This document shows, piece after piece, positions 17,211 to 25,562 of a DNA stretch of 51,344 nucleotides. Made by a program: the position numbers and the translations under genes. Below the pieces are notes generated by a model, which saw nothing but the letters and a program-made list of their open reading frames with translations, searched no databases and was not told where the DNA came from. Location: positions 1-51,344 of the forward strand of contig CAKUFW010000005.1 in NCBI GenBank assembly GCA_934650975.1. The letters run 5' to 3'. Source of the DNA: an uncultured Collinsella sp. (GTDB lineage: Bacteria; Actinomycetota; Coriobacteriia; Coriobacteriales; Coriobacteriaceae). Each line of letters opens with the position of its first letter. The stretch's first letter is position 1.

Positions 17211-18170
17211 ATGAACGTTTCTGTTAGTAGCGATATAAAAGCAAATGTTCAAGCTGGAGCGGTCAACTTTGCTGCCAATGATATGAATCTTCATCCGACG
17301 CTAAACCTCAATCTTCAGGGGGACGGAAGTCGGTCAGTATTTCCTCTAAACTTTATTCAGGGCGTTCGCAGTGCCGTTCATCCGATCAAGGCGGCAAAAG
17401 ATGAAGCCGAAGCTGCTTGCGTTAGGGCAAAGTCAATATCCGACATTGTTGACATTTATAAGAAAGCTTTTCCGACCTTTAGTGACGCCCAGATCTTTCT
17501 TTTAGCATATGGATATCCTACGAGCACGATGCAGGCGGAAAATGTGCTGAACGTTTTGAACCGTGCTGGTGGATTGGCTGATGGCTCCGACGCGAGCAAA
17601 TTGGATTCATCCTGTATCGATATGGATATTCGCGGCGCTCAAACTGCCTACGATGATGAGCTGAGGGAAATCTGGGCTAAGTTAATCTCTCAAGAAGTGT
17701 CAACGGGGCATGCACGCTCAAAGAGAACCAAGGCCTTGCTTGAACAGATGGACGTTGAGGATGCGATCCAGCTGCTTTCGGTTCTTCGCTGTTGCTTGTG
17801 GACTCCCGTCGGCCCAAGTTCGCGTCCTGAGCCTGTCCCCTTGCTTTTCAGAACGTCCGCCGATGATTCGTGGACCTATAACGGCGGTATGGTTTCAACA
17901 GAAGCAGTTAGTACATTGGACTCGTTGGGTGTGCTGACGTCTGGTGAATGGATTTCTTTCACTGTTGACCCCGGTGACGAATTGGAGCTGTACTCTTTGC
18001 AGCGCCTCGTTTGTATCAGGAACAATGGTAAGGAGAAGTTGCAGCTCGATCTCGGGCGTGCAAAATTTTTAAAACTTGGAATTGAGCTTGCCGAGGTCGT
18101 TGGAGCTTCGGTTGATGAGAGGGTTTTGGAAATCATGAAAGAAAGTATTTCCGCCGATGTGATTTGGTAA
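17211..18170 (+). CDS. DUF2806-like protein (module protein D)
   Basis: This 319-residue protein starts at ATG 17,211 after AGGGAG. The central part, DDELREIWAKLISQEVSTGHARSKRTKALLEQM (about residues 145-178) followed by a DA..L..L segment, matches the 'lrelWAkLi..E...pg..SkRTl..L..m' pattern of DUF2806 proteins. Those are of unknown function and are frequent in accessory regions. The N-terminus is odd: residues 1-40 are Asn/Val/Ala-rich, contain NVQAGAVN at 12-19, and end in a short Leu/Asn alternation, as in a beta-type or assembly segment. The C-terminal third looks like a small mixed domain. The 148-base gap after the HEPN gene holds no gene and may contain a promoter, so D may also be transcribed alone. 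Biochemical function unknown. Confidence 0.6.
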   Translation: MNVSVSSDIKANVQAGAVNFAANDMNLHPTLNLNLQGDGSRSVFPLNFIQGVRSAVHPIKAAKDEAEAACVRAKSISDIVDIYKKAFPTFSDAQIFLLAYGYPTSTMQAENVLNVLNRAGGLADGSDASKLDSSCIDMDIRGAQTAYDDELREIWAKLISQEVSTGHARSKRTKALLEQMDVEDAIQLLSVLRCCLWTPVGPSSRPEPVPLLFRTSADDSWTYNGGMVSTEAVSTLDSLGVLTSGEWISFTVDPGDELELYSLQRLVCIRNNGKEKLQLDLGRAKFLKLGIELAEVVGASVDERVLEIMKESISADVIW

Positions 18171-18828
18171 GTAGTTGACTAAGCTCAAGCGCCTGCAAGG
18201 TGATGTGACTGGCATGGCGTTGTTCATATATGAAATGAAGACTGTCCATTGGACCATTTATCTGTAACTGGTTGCAATCCGATTTGAATTTGGGCTACGC
18301 AAAATTTCTTGCGCTTATCGCTAACCGCATGACGGAACACGGTTCGTGACCCGTCATATGATTTCTAGCGCTTAAACAATAAATCATAGACGAGGGGCAC
18401 GGGTCGTGTCTGTGAACATCGTGACAGTCGGCGAGGAGTCGCTGCGCAAGGACACAGGGATTCTGGTGAGTGCGTTAGCCAGAGATGGCTTTACCGGGTT
18501 GCCGATGGCGGAGTCAAGCGCTGGAAAAGCTCTTTGCCGCGTGGCGATATATTAAGATCGATGCTGTTTAGTTCCCGGATACGTATATCGGTGTAGTTAG
18601 CGGCGTAGATTGTCGCGCACACGTCTTCAACAAAGCGGCTTCGCCTGTTTTCGGTTTCTTGATGGTATGGAAGCTCATCTTTTTTGTTCCCCAGGTCTCT
18701 TCAATTGTCTCTTCGAGAAGTTCTATAAAGAGCCTGCCGTGAATTGCCAACTCATACATTGCAGAATAGCTTGCGCCTGCTTTCGACTCGTGCCAGGCAA
18801 ACGGATCGTGGTAGGTGAGAACATTCAA
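18171..18828. other. Non-coding or decayed stretch after the four-gene module
   Basis: No gene can be supported here. On the + strand a 50-codon frame runs from GTG 18,405 (VNIVTVGEESLRKDTGIL...) to a stop at about 18,555. On the - strand a 97-codon frame (18,861-18,568) contains protein-like text (YHDPFAWHESKAGASYSAMYEL) but overlaps other possible relics and has no convincing ribosome-binding site. Both could be remains of genes broken during island turnover. No terminator or repeat stands out. Confidence 0.3.
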
Positions 18829-19048
18829 TGCTGGAAGAAGGTATTGATGAGTTTGGCCCATATACGCCCTGGCAGATGAGGGCGATCCAAATGACTCTCT
18901 GGTTGTCGAAACGAACTTTAGCGACCTCGAGAAACTTCCAGAGGGACAGCATCTTGTGCTGGGTATTGGTATTGTAAATGCATCTTTGGGACATGGGCAA
19001 ATAATAGCTGCTATCTTTCGGGTTGATTTATGGATCGATAATCAGTAG
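18829..19048 (+). pseudogene. Possible frameshifted gene relic before the Abi gene
   Basis: Two adjacent frames give protein-like text that would join with one frameshift near 18,870: ATG 18,829 begins MLEEGIDEFGPYTPW, and the next frame continues with DPNDSLVVETNFSDLEKLPEG and LGIGIVNASLGHGQIIAAIF, ending at TAG 19,048. The second part alternates polar and hydrophobic residues like a beta-sheet protein. I do not recognise the family. It may be the broken partner of a neighbouring gene, or chance. Confidence 0.25.
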
Positions 19049-19051
19049 ACT
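19023..19051 (+). promoter_or_regulatory. Possible promoter for the structured RNA upstream of the Abi gene
   Basis: TTGATT (19,023-19,028) and TAGACT (19,046-19,051) are separated by 17 bases, the standard spacing, and would start transcription near 19,058, just before the two hairpins. Both boxes deviate from consensus, so the call is moderate. Confidence 0.4.
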
Positions 19052-19057
19052 ATCAAA

Positions 19058-19145
19058 ACAGCGGTATTGACGCGGATAACCTACGGGTCCCGCGTCCTGC
19101 AGAAAGGCGGCTGTCCTTCTTGGGATGGTCGCCTTTCTTCATTTA
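19058..19145 (+). ncRNA. Candidate structured RNA (abiF-type antitoxin RNA) with its own terminator, upstream of the Abi gene
   Basis: Two stable hairpins follow each other. The first pairs GACGCGG (19,069-19,075) with CCGCGTC (19,090-19,096) and has inside it ACC-TACG-GGT, a UACG tetraloop closed by C-G. The second, 19,101-19,138, has a stem of about 16 bp (including three wobble pairs), a TTCTTG loop and the T-rich tail CTTCATTT, which makes it an intrinsic terminator. The Abi gene's AAGGAG site begins right after it. A structured RNA upstream of abiF genes (the abiF RNA motif) is known, and AbiF with its RNA behaves as an RNA-antitoxin system. The layout RNA, terminator, toxin gene is the same here. 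No tandem repeats as in classic type III systems are visible. The 5' end is a guess from the promoter-like boxes. Confidence 0.55.
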
Positions 19146-19155
19146 AGGAGCCCCA

Positions 19156-20097
19156 ATGACAGCAAAGCCTTTCTTGCCTATTGACGATCAGGTCAGATTA
19201 CTCGGGCAAAGGGGCTTGGCTGTTGACGCCAACACGACACGCATTCTGATGTGCGAGGGCTATTACTCAATTGTCAATGGCTATAAAGATCCGTTCATTG
19301 ATAAGAGCCTAAGTTCGGAGTTCAATGAGGACCGGTACCGCAGCGGTGCATCATTTTCGGACCTTTATTCATTGTTTACGTTCGATAGGGAACTGAGATC
19401 TCTTACTTTTAAGTTTCTCATATTGGCCGAGGCAAAAATAAAAACCGCGATCGCTTACACATTCTCGAATGTTCACCGTGATCCCAATGACTATTACTTG
19501 CAGTCTTCATTTTGTACTCAAGATGAATATGCTGCGACGGGAAAAGATGAGGCAAGGTATGCTCACGAGATATCTAATCTGACGAGCATACTAAGCCGCA
19601 GAGCATTAAAAAGTAAATCTGAATTTGTTGTCCACTACCGCAATGAATATGGTTCAGTGCCGCTTTGGGTTCTGGTTAATGATTTGACGTTTGGAAACAT
19701 GGAGCATTTCTATAATCTAATGAAGCCTCGTGAGCGGCGTGCTTTTTGCAAAATGATTGTAGATGCAACTGGGAAAACCGGATCGAAGAAAAGCGGTTTC
19801 TTTAGCGAAAAGGCCGCTCAGCTTTCAATTGAGACTCTCGTTAAGTTTCGTAACGTTTGCGCCCACGATGAGCGTCTTTATTGCGCTAGGGTCGGAGGGC
19901 GTAAGAGCATTAGCTACATCCAGATGGTGTGGATGCTCAAACGGTATCTGACTGAGATTGAATTCAGAGCGTTTGTCGAAGAGTTGACGGCTCTGTTGAG
20001 TAGCTATTTGAAAACCTATGCGATAAAGCACATACTCGACCAAATTGGATTTGTTGAGCTGCTTCAAAAGTCACAAGATGGCACCCTATTCGATTGA
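19156..20097 (+). CDS. Abi family protein (Abi_2, AbiD/AbiF-like HEPN RNase)
   Basis: This 313-residue protein starts at ATG 19,156 with AAGGAG 5 bases upstream. It matches the Abi_2 family (AbiD/AbiF) over its whole length: an N-terminal FLPIDDQVRLLGQRGLAV segment, ILMCEGYYSIVNGYKDPF with the conserved YY.(I/L)NGY motif, FDRELRSLTFKFLILAEAKIK, VPLWVLVNDLTFGNMEHFY, and the C-terminal HEPN motif R232-N-V-C-A-H237 (RNVCAHDERLY). Family members block phage multiplication by shutting down the infected cell, probably through RNA cleavage by the HEPN site, and are held inactive by a nearby RNA in AbiF systems. The structured RNA directly upstream fits this. The HEPN residues are intact, so the protein is likely active. 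The large nuclease-NTPase gene follows after about 110 bases. Confidence 0.9.
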   Translation: MTAKPFLPIDDQVRLLGQRGLAVDANTTRILMCEGYYSIVNGYKDPFIDKSLSSEFNEDRYRSGASFSDLYSLFTFDRELRSLTFKFLILAEAKIKTAIAYTFSNVHRDPNDYYLQSSFCTQDEYAATGKDEARYAHEISNLTSILSRRALKSKSEFVVHYRNEYGSVPLWVLVNDLTFGNMEHFYNLMKPRERRAFCKMIVDATGKTGSKKSGFFSEKAAQLSIETLVKFRNVCAHDERLYCARVGGRKSISYIQMVWMLKRYLTEIEFRAFVEELTALLSSYLKTYAIKHILDQIGFVELLQKSQDGTLFD

Positions 20098-20206
20098 GAT
20101 TGAGGACGTCTATACAAAAGCAAGAAAAACGGAACGGGCACCTTCCTAGTAATATTGATGCATGTAGAAGTCCTCGTTTTGGCGTATGTGCTCGGAGGTC
20201 CCAGAG

Positions 20207-23200
20207 ATGATTCTTGCAGACTGGAATGTTTTTGCTTGCAAGTTTAGTGGGAATGAGCAAGCGGCTTTTGAGCAGTTTTGCTACCTGCTGTTTTGCAAAA
20301 AATATGGATACGAGATGGGTATATCTCGTTACTTCAATAATCCTGGGATTGAAACCAATCCAATTGCGGTTGACGGTGAGGCAATTGGGTGGCAGGCAAA
20401 GTACTATCAGGTGGCTCTTTCGCAAAGGAGACGCGAGCTAATCGATACTGTGGATAAAATCCATGAATGCTATCCAGAGCTGACACGCCTCGTTTTCTTC
20501 TGTAATAGGGATTTTGGGCCAGGGAGCACAGGACCCGACGGCGTTCGGGATCCGGTGGCCAAGACGGCGATCGAAGACCATGCCGGTCGCCTTGGAATTA
20601 AGATCGAGTGGTTTCTTGCATCCGCCTTTGAGTCCTCGTTTGTGCTGCTTGAGAATGAAACAATAGCAAGGCACTTTTTCTCCAACGATCCGTATGATGC
20701 CTTTGGTTTGGGGCTGCGTCTTGTTGGTCAGGGCAAGCGCTATCTTGGACACATCGATACTTCGGTCGTTATTAAAGATGAAGAACTCAAGATTGACCGG
20801 CGTGAACTTCTCGAAGAGATTCGCGAGGGATTTCGCAGGGGGAACAGCGTCGTGTTACTTACGGGTGATTCGGGCGTTGGCAAGACCGCGGTCGCCAAAG
20901 AGTTCCTGTCCTCGCTCCCCGGCGATTCGGTTGCTGTTGTGGTGGACTGCCATGGGGCCGGTGCCTGGAGGAGCGAGGAGGACCTGTTTGGTGGTTGGCA
21001 CGGGTTTGGGCTAAGTGATGTTCAACGTGTTTTTCAATCAACGGACAAGCGCTATCTGTTAATTGATTCTGCCGAGTACTTGGCTGAATCGCAGAATCGT
21101 TCCCTTCCGGTTGCTCTATTTGACTTTGCGAGCAACGGAAGTTGGTCGGTTCTTATAACGGCTCGCTCTTCATGCGGTAGGGAAGTGGAGGGACGTGTTC
21201 ATGATGCGTTTGAGTCCGCTCCAACGGTTGTTTCGGTTGGTGGCTTTACCGAAGATGAGACATGTGGCTATCTTGCTCGTTTAGGCTATGCGGACAAGTC
21301 TCCTTCGATTGTCTCCGCCCCTCCGTTCAGAAAGCCTATTATCGCCAAAGTCCTCTCAAAGGTGAGACCGGGGGAAATAGCGTCTGAAGAAGGGTTGAGA
21401 GGTTTTATCCTCAATGAGCTCTATTTCAAAGGGTTTAGCGAAGCTGAATCTGCTTTGCGAAAAGAGACGGTTTTTTGGATGGCGTCTTGTCGGCTTTCAT
21501 TGGATAAGACGAGCTTTGTACCTGACTTGAAGGTGCTCGAACGGTTTAGAATCGACGGCATAATTGCCAATTTTGATATACAGAGCGTACGCTTCGCTCA
21601 TGATTATTATCAAGAGCTCGCAATTGACGCGCTGCTTAATCATCTTCTTTCGACAACAGATTCAGCTGGACATTTCCTGGCTGAGTTAAATCCGGATTAT
21701 GCCACGAAGAAGATACTGGCCGATTGGCTTGTTGAGAGTGTCGGCGTAAACAGTGAAGTGTTGGAATACTTGATTGAAGAGGTGCTCCGCAACGAAGATG
21801 CATATCAGAAGTGGGGAGATTGCATTAACCGCGCGATTCTGCAGTCCAATCAAACGGCAGAACTGCTACCGCAATTATCCTTTGAGCTTAAAGCGAACGA
21901 TTGGGCGTTTGCGATTGATCTGGGAAGAACGTTGTGTCTTTCTTGCATGGATATCGATTATGAGGCAATGGAGCGTATATCAGACAGCGGATACAAAGGA
22001 AAGGTTCCTCTTCAGGAAAAGCCTTCCACCCATGGCTGGAAGGACTATATTGCTTTTCTTTATAACTATAGGGAGGAGATCCCTCTAAAGGCATCTTCTG
22101 GTCTCGTTAAAGTTTTAGATGTTTGGGGCAAAAACAACCATTCTGGAGAAGCGGCGCGTCGGGCAGGGCTGGTTGCGCTCGCGTTGATTGAGAAGATCGG
22201 GCATGAGAGTGATAGCTATCAATACCACAGTATTGAAGAAACATGTGTTTCGGTAATTCTTGAAACGGCGAATGAACTGAGTCAAGAATTGACAGATTAT
22301 TGTGCTCAAGAGCGGGATTGGGATGATTGCAAGGAGCATAACCACCCTATGTTCCAGGGCATGATCAAGGATTCTTTATCTACACGGTACATTGCCCGTG
22401 CGATCCCAAACGAATACTCGGAGTTCTTATTTAACGCTTGGACAATCAAAGCCAATCATAAAGACGAATTCTATGAGGTGACCTTCGACTGTGAGAGGGA
22501 ATTTGCGCTCCGCGACTGTGGAAGATTTCATTATCCGACAAGCGCCATGCAGACTCCTGTTTATGCCCTTTTTAGGGCTGACTGGAAAGCTGGATTGCGG
22601 TTGGTCTGCAGAATTGCCGACCATGTTGCCGACTCTCTCATGCATTCGGATTTTGCTGATGAATGTTTGGAGGCGAGCGTGCGGTTGGGCGAGATAGACA
22701 GAAGCTATATTTTTAGCGGCAGACTATGGACGGCCCACTTGTTTGGTTGCGGTTCTGATTTGTATTCGTCAATCATGATGGCATTTGAGCGATGGCTACT
22801 TGAGGTTTCAGATGTAGCTACTCCCGCGCAGTTAGAATACCTTTGCTTTGCTGCTTTGAAGGCTTCCCATTCTTGCTCGGTTGTGTCCATTGTCGTTTCG
22901 GCCGTGCTGAACGCTCCGGATAAATGCCCCGACGTGCTCTGCGCGTTACTTTCCTGTCGGACTGTGATTATGTTGGATAAAGAGAGGTGGATAAACGGGC
23001 GGTGTTATCCGGTTGTTCCTCCTTTTGCGGGCTACTATCTGCATAACCATGACAGAGAGGTTGTTTCGAAGTATCGAATTAGCGAGAAGCAGATTTCAAA
23101 CGCCGCGCTTCAAGTTCAGCTCGACAACAACCTTATTCTACTGGATGGAAAGACTAGCGCTTCTGATCACATCCATTCGATTATTGACGACATGATCGGA

Positions 23201-24850
23201 TCATCGGATGAGGAAGATGTGGTCACTAGATGGGCGTACCAGCAAATGGATTCGCGCCGACTTAGGGTCGTTGGAAATTCTGATGATCCGAATCAACCTG
23301 GAATTATCTTGGAAGTTGATCCAGACAAGGATTTGGCAGAAAAGCTAAAACAGCATAGGGCGATGTTGAAAGACGAGAACTCGAGTCAATCTCTTGATTT
23401 TTATACGTGGGCGCACAACGGATGGGAAAATGGCGGTCAGCTTAACGAAAGCTTCGATTCCATTAACGCTGCATTGCTTCATGCTAAAGAGCTGATAGAT
23501 AGTGACGGCGCGGCTCTATTTCTACACGATGCATGCGGATACACTTTCGCAATTGCTCTTCGAGACTATTTGGATAAACTTTCGGAATCCGAGCTTAAAT
23601 GGTGCTACGGGTATGTCTCGGAATGCCTGGGTGGTGCAAATGCGTGTCCCCCTCATCAAGACTCTTCTCTTGAGGCGCTTGTCAAAGCTTGCGTTTTGTC
23701 TGCGGCTCGGGGAGTAGGCGAATTTCCGACTCTTGTTGCAAGGCTGGTCGTTGGTCCAGAAACGGCTCTGCACTCGAGTTTAATGGAGGCAATAGGAACC
23801 TATTATTTAGGGAATGTTCGTGCAATAGAGGCTTTTCTTGCTGGATATCTGACAGCTGGTAAATTCTGGGATAAAAGACGGGAGGCCACTTTCCAGCTTC
23901 CCGCTCAAGAGCGTCGTTTGAGTAACGACGAACTGATGGATTTGCTTCTTGGGAATTATCCCCAATTGCCAGAACGAATCATCGCCATGGATCTTGGTGT
24001 CTCTAATTTGGAAGACTACGTTGCCTACAATCCGAAACACCTTGCGACGGGTTTTGTCTTGGTGACAGCGTGCAGCGACGACGCGTGCGATCCATTTGTT
24101 ATAGAAGACTATATAAAGGCGACTTCATCTGGGCTGATGGCCCACCGAAATGCCTCATGGATTTTTGATTCTCAGGTTGGCTTTGTGCGAAAGATTGCGT
24201 TGTGGTTCATTAAGACAAAGCCAAGTAGTTACCGTCGTATTCTCGCCGAGATAGCCCCGTTGTTGCTTCAACAATATGTGGGAGGGCGTTTTCTGTCCGA
24301 ATTGCTTCATGCTCGACTTCGGGGGAGGTTGGACAACTCGCTTTTCTTCGCTTATTGGAATGGAACCTATGAAGCGTGTTTTTCGGGTAATCTGATCGAT
24401 GGTCGTAGAAACGACCCTGAGGATTTGCTGGAAGCACTACTTTTCGCGGACGCGTCTTGGTCGCATGTCGACTTTGAGTCAATTTTGGACTACGACCGGT
24501 GGGATGGCTTCTTCTCCAAGGTCTCGCGTCGACAAAAAGGGGCTGCGACATTGACTTCGTTCGCATACCTGCTGCATGAGGTTGTTCCCGAGCGTTTGGA
24601 GAATGGCCTCCACTGGTGCGCGGCGGTTATCCGCAACGGGGTCCGCCTCTCTTCTTCGCGGCACAATTCAAATACGCAGTATTATCTCGAGGAAATTTGC
24701 GCTTGTGCTGTCGATAAGCTGGGACCGGATTTGGCTCACCGGGGAATGCTGAGAGGCGATTTGCGCATCGTGTTCGACTTCCTTATCGATCAATTCGATT
24801 CGTCGTACGCGTATCGTTTGCGAGATTTGATAGAGGGGAGCAGCACGTGA
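20207..24850 (+). CDS. Avs-like STAND NTPase with N-terminal Mrr-like nuclease domain
   Basis: This is a 1,547-residue protein. ATG 20,207 is chosen because GGAGG lies 8 bases upstream; an in-frame ATG at 20,186 overlaps that site. Residues 1-150 form a PD-(D/E)xK-type nuclease of the kind fused to NTPases: FEQFCYLLF, then NNPGIETNPI with E49 and GWQAKYY with Q63-x-K65 as probable metal-site residues, ending IKIEWFLASAFE. The NTPase follows: Walker A GDSGVGKT at 220-227, a Walker B-like YLLIDSAEYL near 285, and RSSCG near 330. Residues about 480-1547 are helical with no clear motif, as in the target-sensing C-termini of Avs proteins. Those recognise conserved phage proteins, oligomerise and degrade DNA. 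Length and order of parts resemble the Mrr-containing Avs type. The assignment to one Avs type is inference. Confidence 0.75.
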   Translation: MILADWNVFACKFSGNEQAAFEQFCYLLFCKKYGYEMGISRYFNNPGIETNPIAVDGEAIGWQAKYYQVALSQRRRELIDTVDKIHECYPELTRLVFFCNRDFGPGSTGPDGVRDPVAKTAIEDHAGRLGIKIEWFLASAFESSFVLLENETIARHFFSNDPYDAFGLGLRLVGQGKRYLGHIDTSVVIKDEELKIDRRELLEEIREGFRRGNSVVLLTGDSGVGKTAVAKEFLSSLPGDSVAVVVDCHGAGAWRSEEDLFGGWHGFGLSDVQRVFQSTDKRYLLIDSAEYLAESQNRSLPVALFDFASNGSWSVLITARSSCGREVEGRVHDAFESAPTVVSVGGFTEDETCGYLARLGYADKSPSIVSAPPFRKPIIAKVLSKVRPGEIASEEGLRGFILNELYFKGFSEAESALRKETVFWMASCRLSLDKTSFVPDLKVLERFRIDGIIANFDIQSVRFAHDYYQELAIDALLNHLLSTTDSAGHFLAELNPDYATKKILADWLVESVGVNSEVLEYLIEEVLRNEDAYQKWGDCINRAILQSNQTAELLPQLSFELKANDWAFAIDLGRTLCLSCMDIDYEAMERISDSGYKGKVPLQEKPSTHGWKDYIAFLYNYREEIPLKASSGLVKVLDVWGKNNHSGEAARRAGLVALALIEKIGHESDSYQYHSIEETCVSVILETANELSQELTDYCAQERDWDDCKEHNHPMFQGMIKDSLSTRYIARAIPNEYSEFLFNAWTIKANHKDEFYEVTFDCEREFALRDCGRFHYPTSAMQTPVYALFRADWKAGLRLVCRIADHVADSLMHSDFADECLEASVRLGEIDRSYIFSGRLWTAHLFGCGSDLYSSIMMAFERWLLEVSDVATPAQLEYLCFAALKASHSCSVVSIVVSAVLNAPDKCPDVLCALLSCRTVIMLDKERWINGRCYPVVPPFAGYYLHNHDREVVSKYRISEKQISNAALQVQLDNNLILLDGKTSASDHIHSIIDDMIGSSDEEDVVTRWAYQQMDSRRLRVVGNSDDPNQPGIILEVDPDKDLAEKLKQHRAMLKDENSSQSLDFYTWAHNGWENGGQLNESFDSINAALLHAKELIDSDGAALFLHDACGYTFAIALRDYLDKLSESELKWCYGYVSECLGGANACPPHQDSSLEALVKACVLSAARGVGEFPTLVARLVVGPETALHSSLMEAIGTYYLGNVRAIEAFLAGYLTAGKFWDKRREATFQLPAQERRLSNDELMDLLLGNYPQLPERIIAMDLGVSNLEDYVAYNPKHLATGFVLVTACSDDACDPFVIEDYIKATSSGLMAHRNASWIFDSQVGFVRKIALWFIKTKPSSYRRILAEIAPLLLQQYVGGRFLSELLHARLRGRLDNSLFFAYWNGTYEACFSGNLIDGRRNDPEDLLEALLFADASWSHVDFESILDYDRWDGFFSKVSRRQKGAATLTSFAYLLHEVVPERLENGLHWCAAVIRNGVRLSSSRHNSNTQYYLEEICACAVDKLGPDLAHRGMLRGDLRIVFDFLIDQFDSSYAYRLRDLIEGSST

Positions 24851-25130
24851 CGGCTTCATTGGTTAATTTAATATGACAGTGACATGGGCGCGCCCCATAT
24901 CGCTACGGGATGTCAGAACTGCACGGTGATTCAACGAGCGGATCAGGCGAAATGGATATCGTTGTAGCGGCCAGAATTATCTTGGAGATGCCGCTAAAGA
25001 CAAAGACCTCGAAAAAGCGTCCATTAGTTTTTATCTAGAGACTGGAACCGAACAGCCATATTGCCGCTTGTTGCTCTGTTGGTTCGTTTGACGTTTCGAT
25101 ACAATGTTCTAAGTGATACAGTCGTCGCGG
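24851..25130. other. Gap after the Avs-like gene without recognisable features
   Basis: I see no gene, RNA or clear terminator in this stretch. A short palindrome GGGCGCGCCC lies near 24,887. No + strand frame with a ribosome-binding site is present. It is the right edge of the AT-rich island before the palindromic element. Confidence 0.4.
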
Positions 25131-25197
25131 ACTCTACGTGAGGCGATGACAAAGGAGGGTCGTTGTTCGGTTTTCCGGCAAGGGCCCTTTGACGTTT

Positions 25198-25222
25198 CCG
25201 CGACAACTGGATGTTGTCGCGG
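25198..25222. repeat. Perfect 10-bp palindromic stem
   Basis: CCGCGACAAC and GTTGTCGCGG flank a 5-base loop (TGGAT). On the + strand it is followed, after ATGACC, by TATTTTTGC, so it could act as a weak terminator for the Avs-like gene 350 bases upstream. It lies 44 bases before the larger inverted repeat and may be part of the same element. Confidence 0.7.
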
Positions 25223-25265
25223 ATGACCTATTTTTGCTTGCGATCATGATTGGGGCCGTGTTTTC

Positions 25266-25390
25266 CGGAAGTATGCGGCAAATTCCGAAACCCCAGAGCA
25301 CAACGCCCTTTTCGCACAAAGAAACCGCAGGTAGAGGCGTTGCGGCATCCCGGTGTGCTCGGCATGTTTAGTATTTGCCGCATACTTCCG
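25266..25390. repeat. Nested inverted-repeat element (18-bp outer arms)
   Basis: The outer arms CGGAAGTATGCGGCAAAT (25,266-25,283) and ATTTGCCGCATACTTCCG (25,373-25,390) are perfect reverse complements of 18 bp. Inside them GAGCACA pairs with TGTGCTC and CAACGCC with GGCGTTG, in nested order, so the 125 bases can fold into one long interrupted hairpin. No transposase frame fits inside. It resembles a small non-autonomous or REP-type element, inferred from structure only; only one copy is in this window. Confidence 0.75.
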
Positions 25391-25473
25391 ATTTTCGCCC
25401 CTTCGTCAGGGCGTGCTCCTGCAAAACCTCGACTAGTTAACGAACAAAACAGCCAATTCCGTCTCCATAATAA

Positions 25474-25509
25474 AACGCCGGCAGGGGCGAAATTGCTCCT
25501 GCCGGCGTT
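25474..25509 (-). terminator. Intrinsic terminator of glf (leftward)
   Basis: AACGCCGGCAGGGGC and GCTCCTGCCGGCGTT form a 15-bp stem with one wobble pair and a 6-base loop. On the - strand it is followed by TTATTATGG, giving TTTTATTA after the stem. It lies about 55 bases after the glf stop and ends the leftward operon. The same hairpin faces the island on the other side. Confidence 0.85.
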
Positions 25510-25562
25510 GGTGTGCCTGCTTGTGCTGTTTTTCGGCTCGCAAAGAGACCCGTTCTGGGTCC

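Noticed and set aside
25134..25319. 60-codon frame on the - strand in the right border gap
   Set aside because: It runs through two palindromes and has no ribosome-binding site; explained by the repeat element.
11406..25562. Prophage or integrative element
   Set aside because: No integrase, transposase, capsid, portal, terminase or tRNA-end duplication is visible in the interval.
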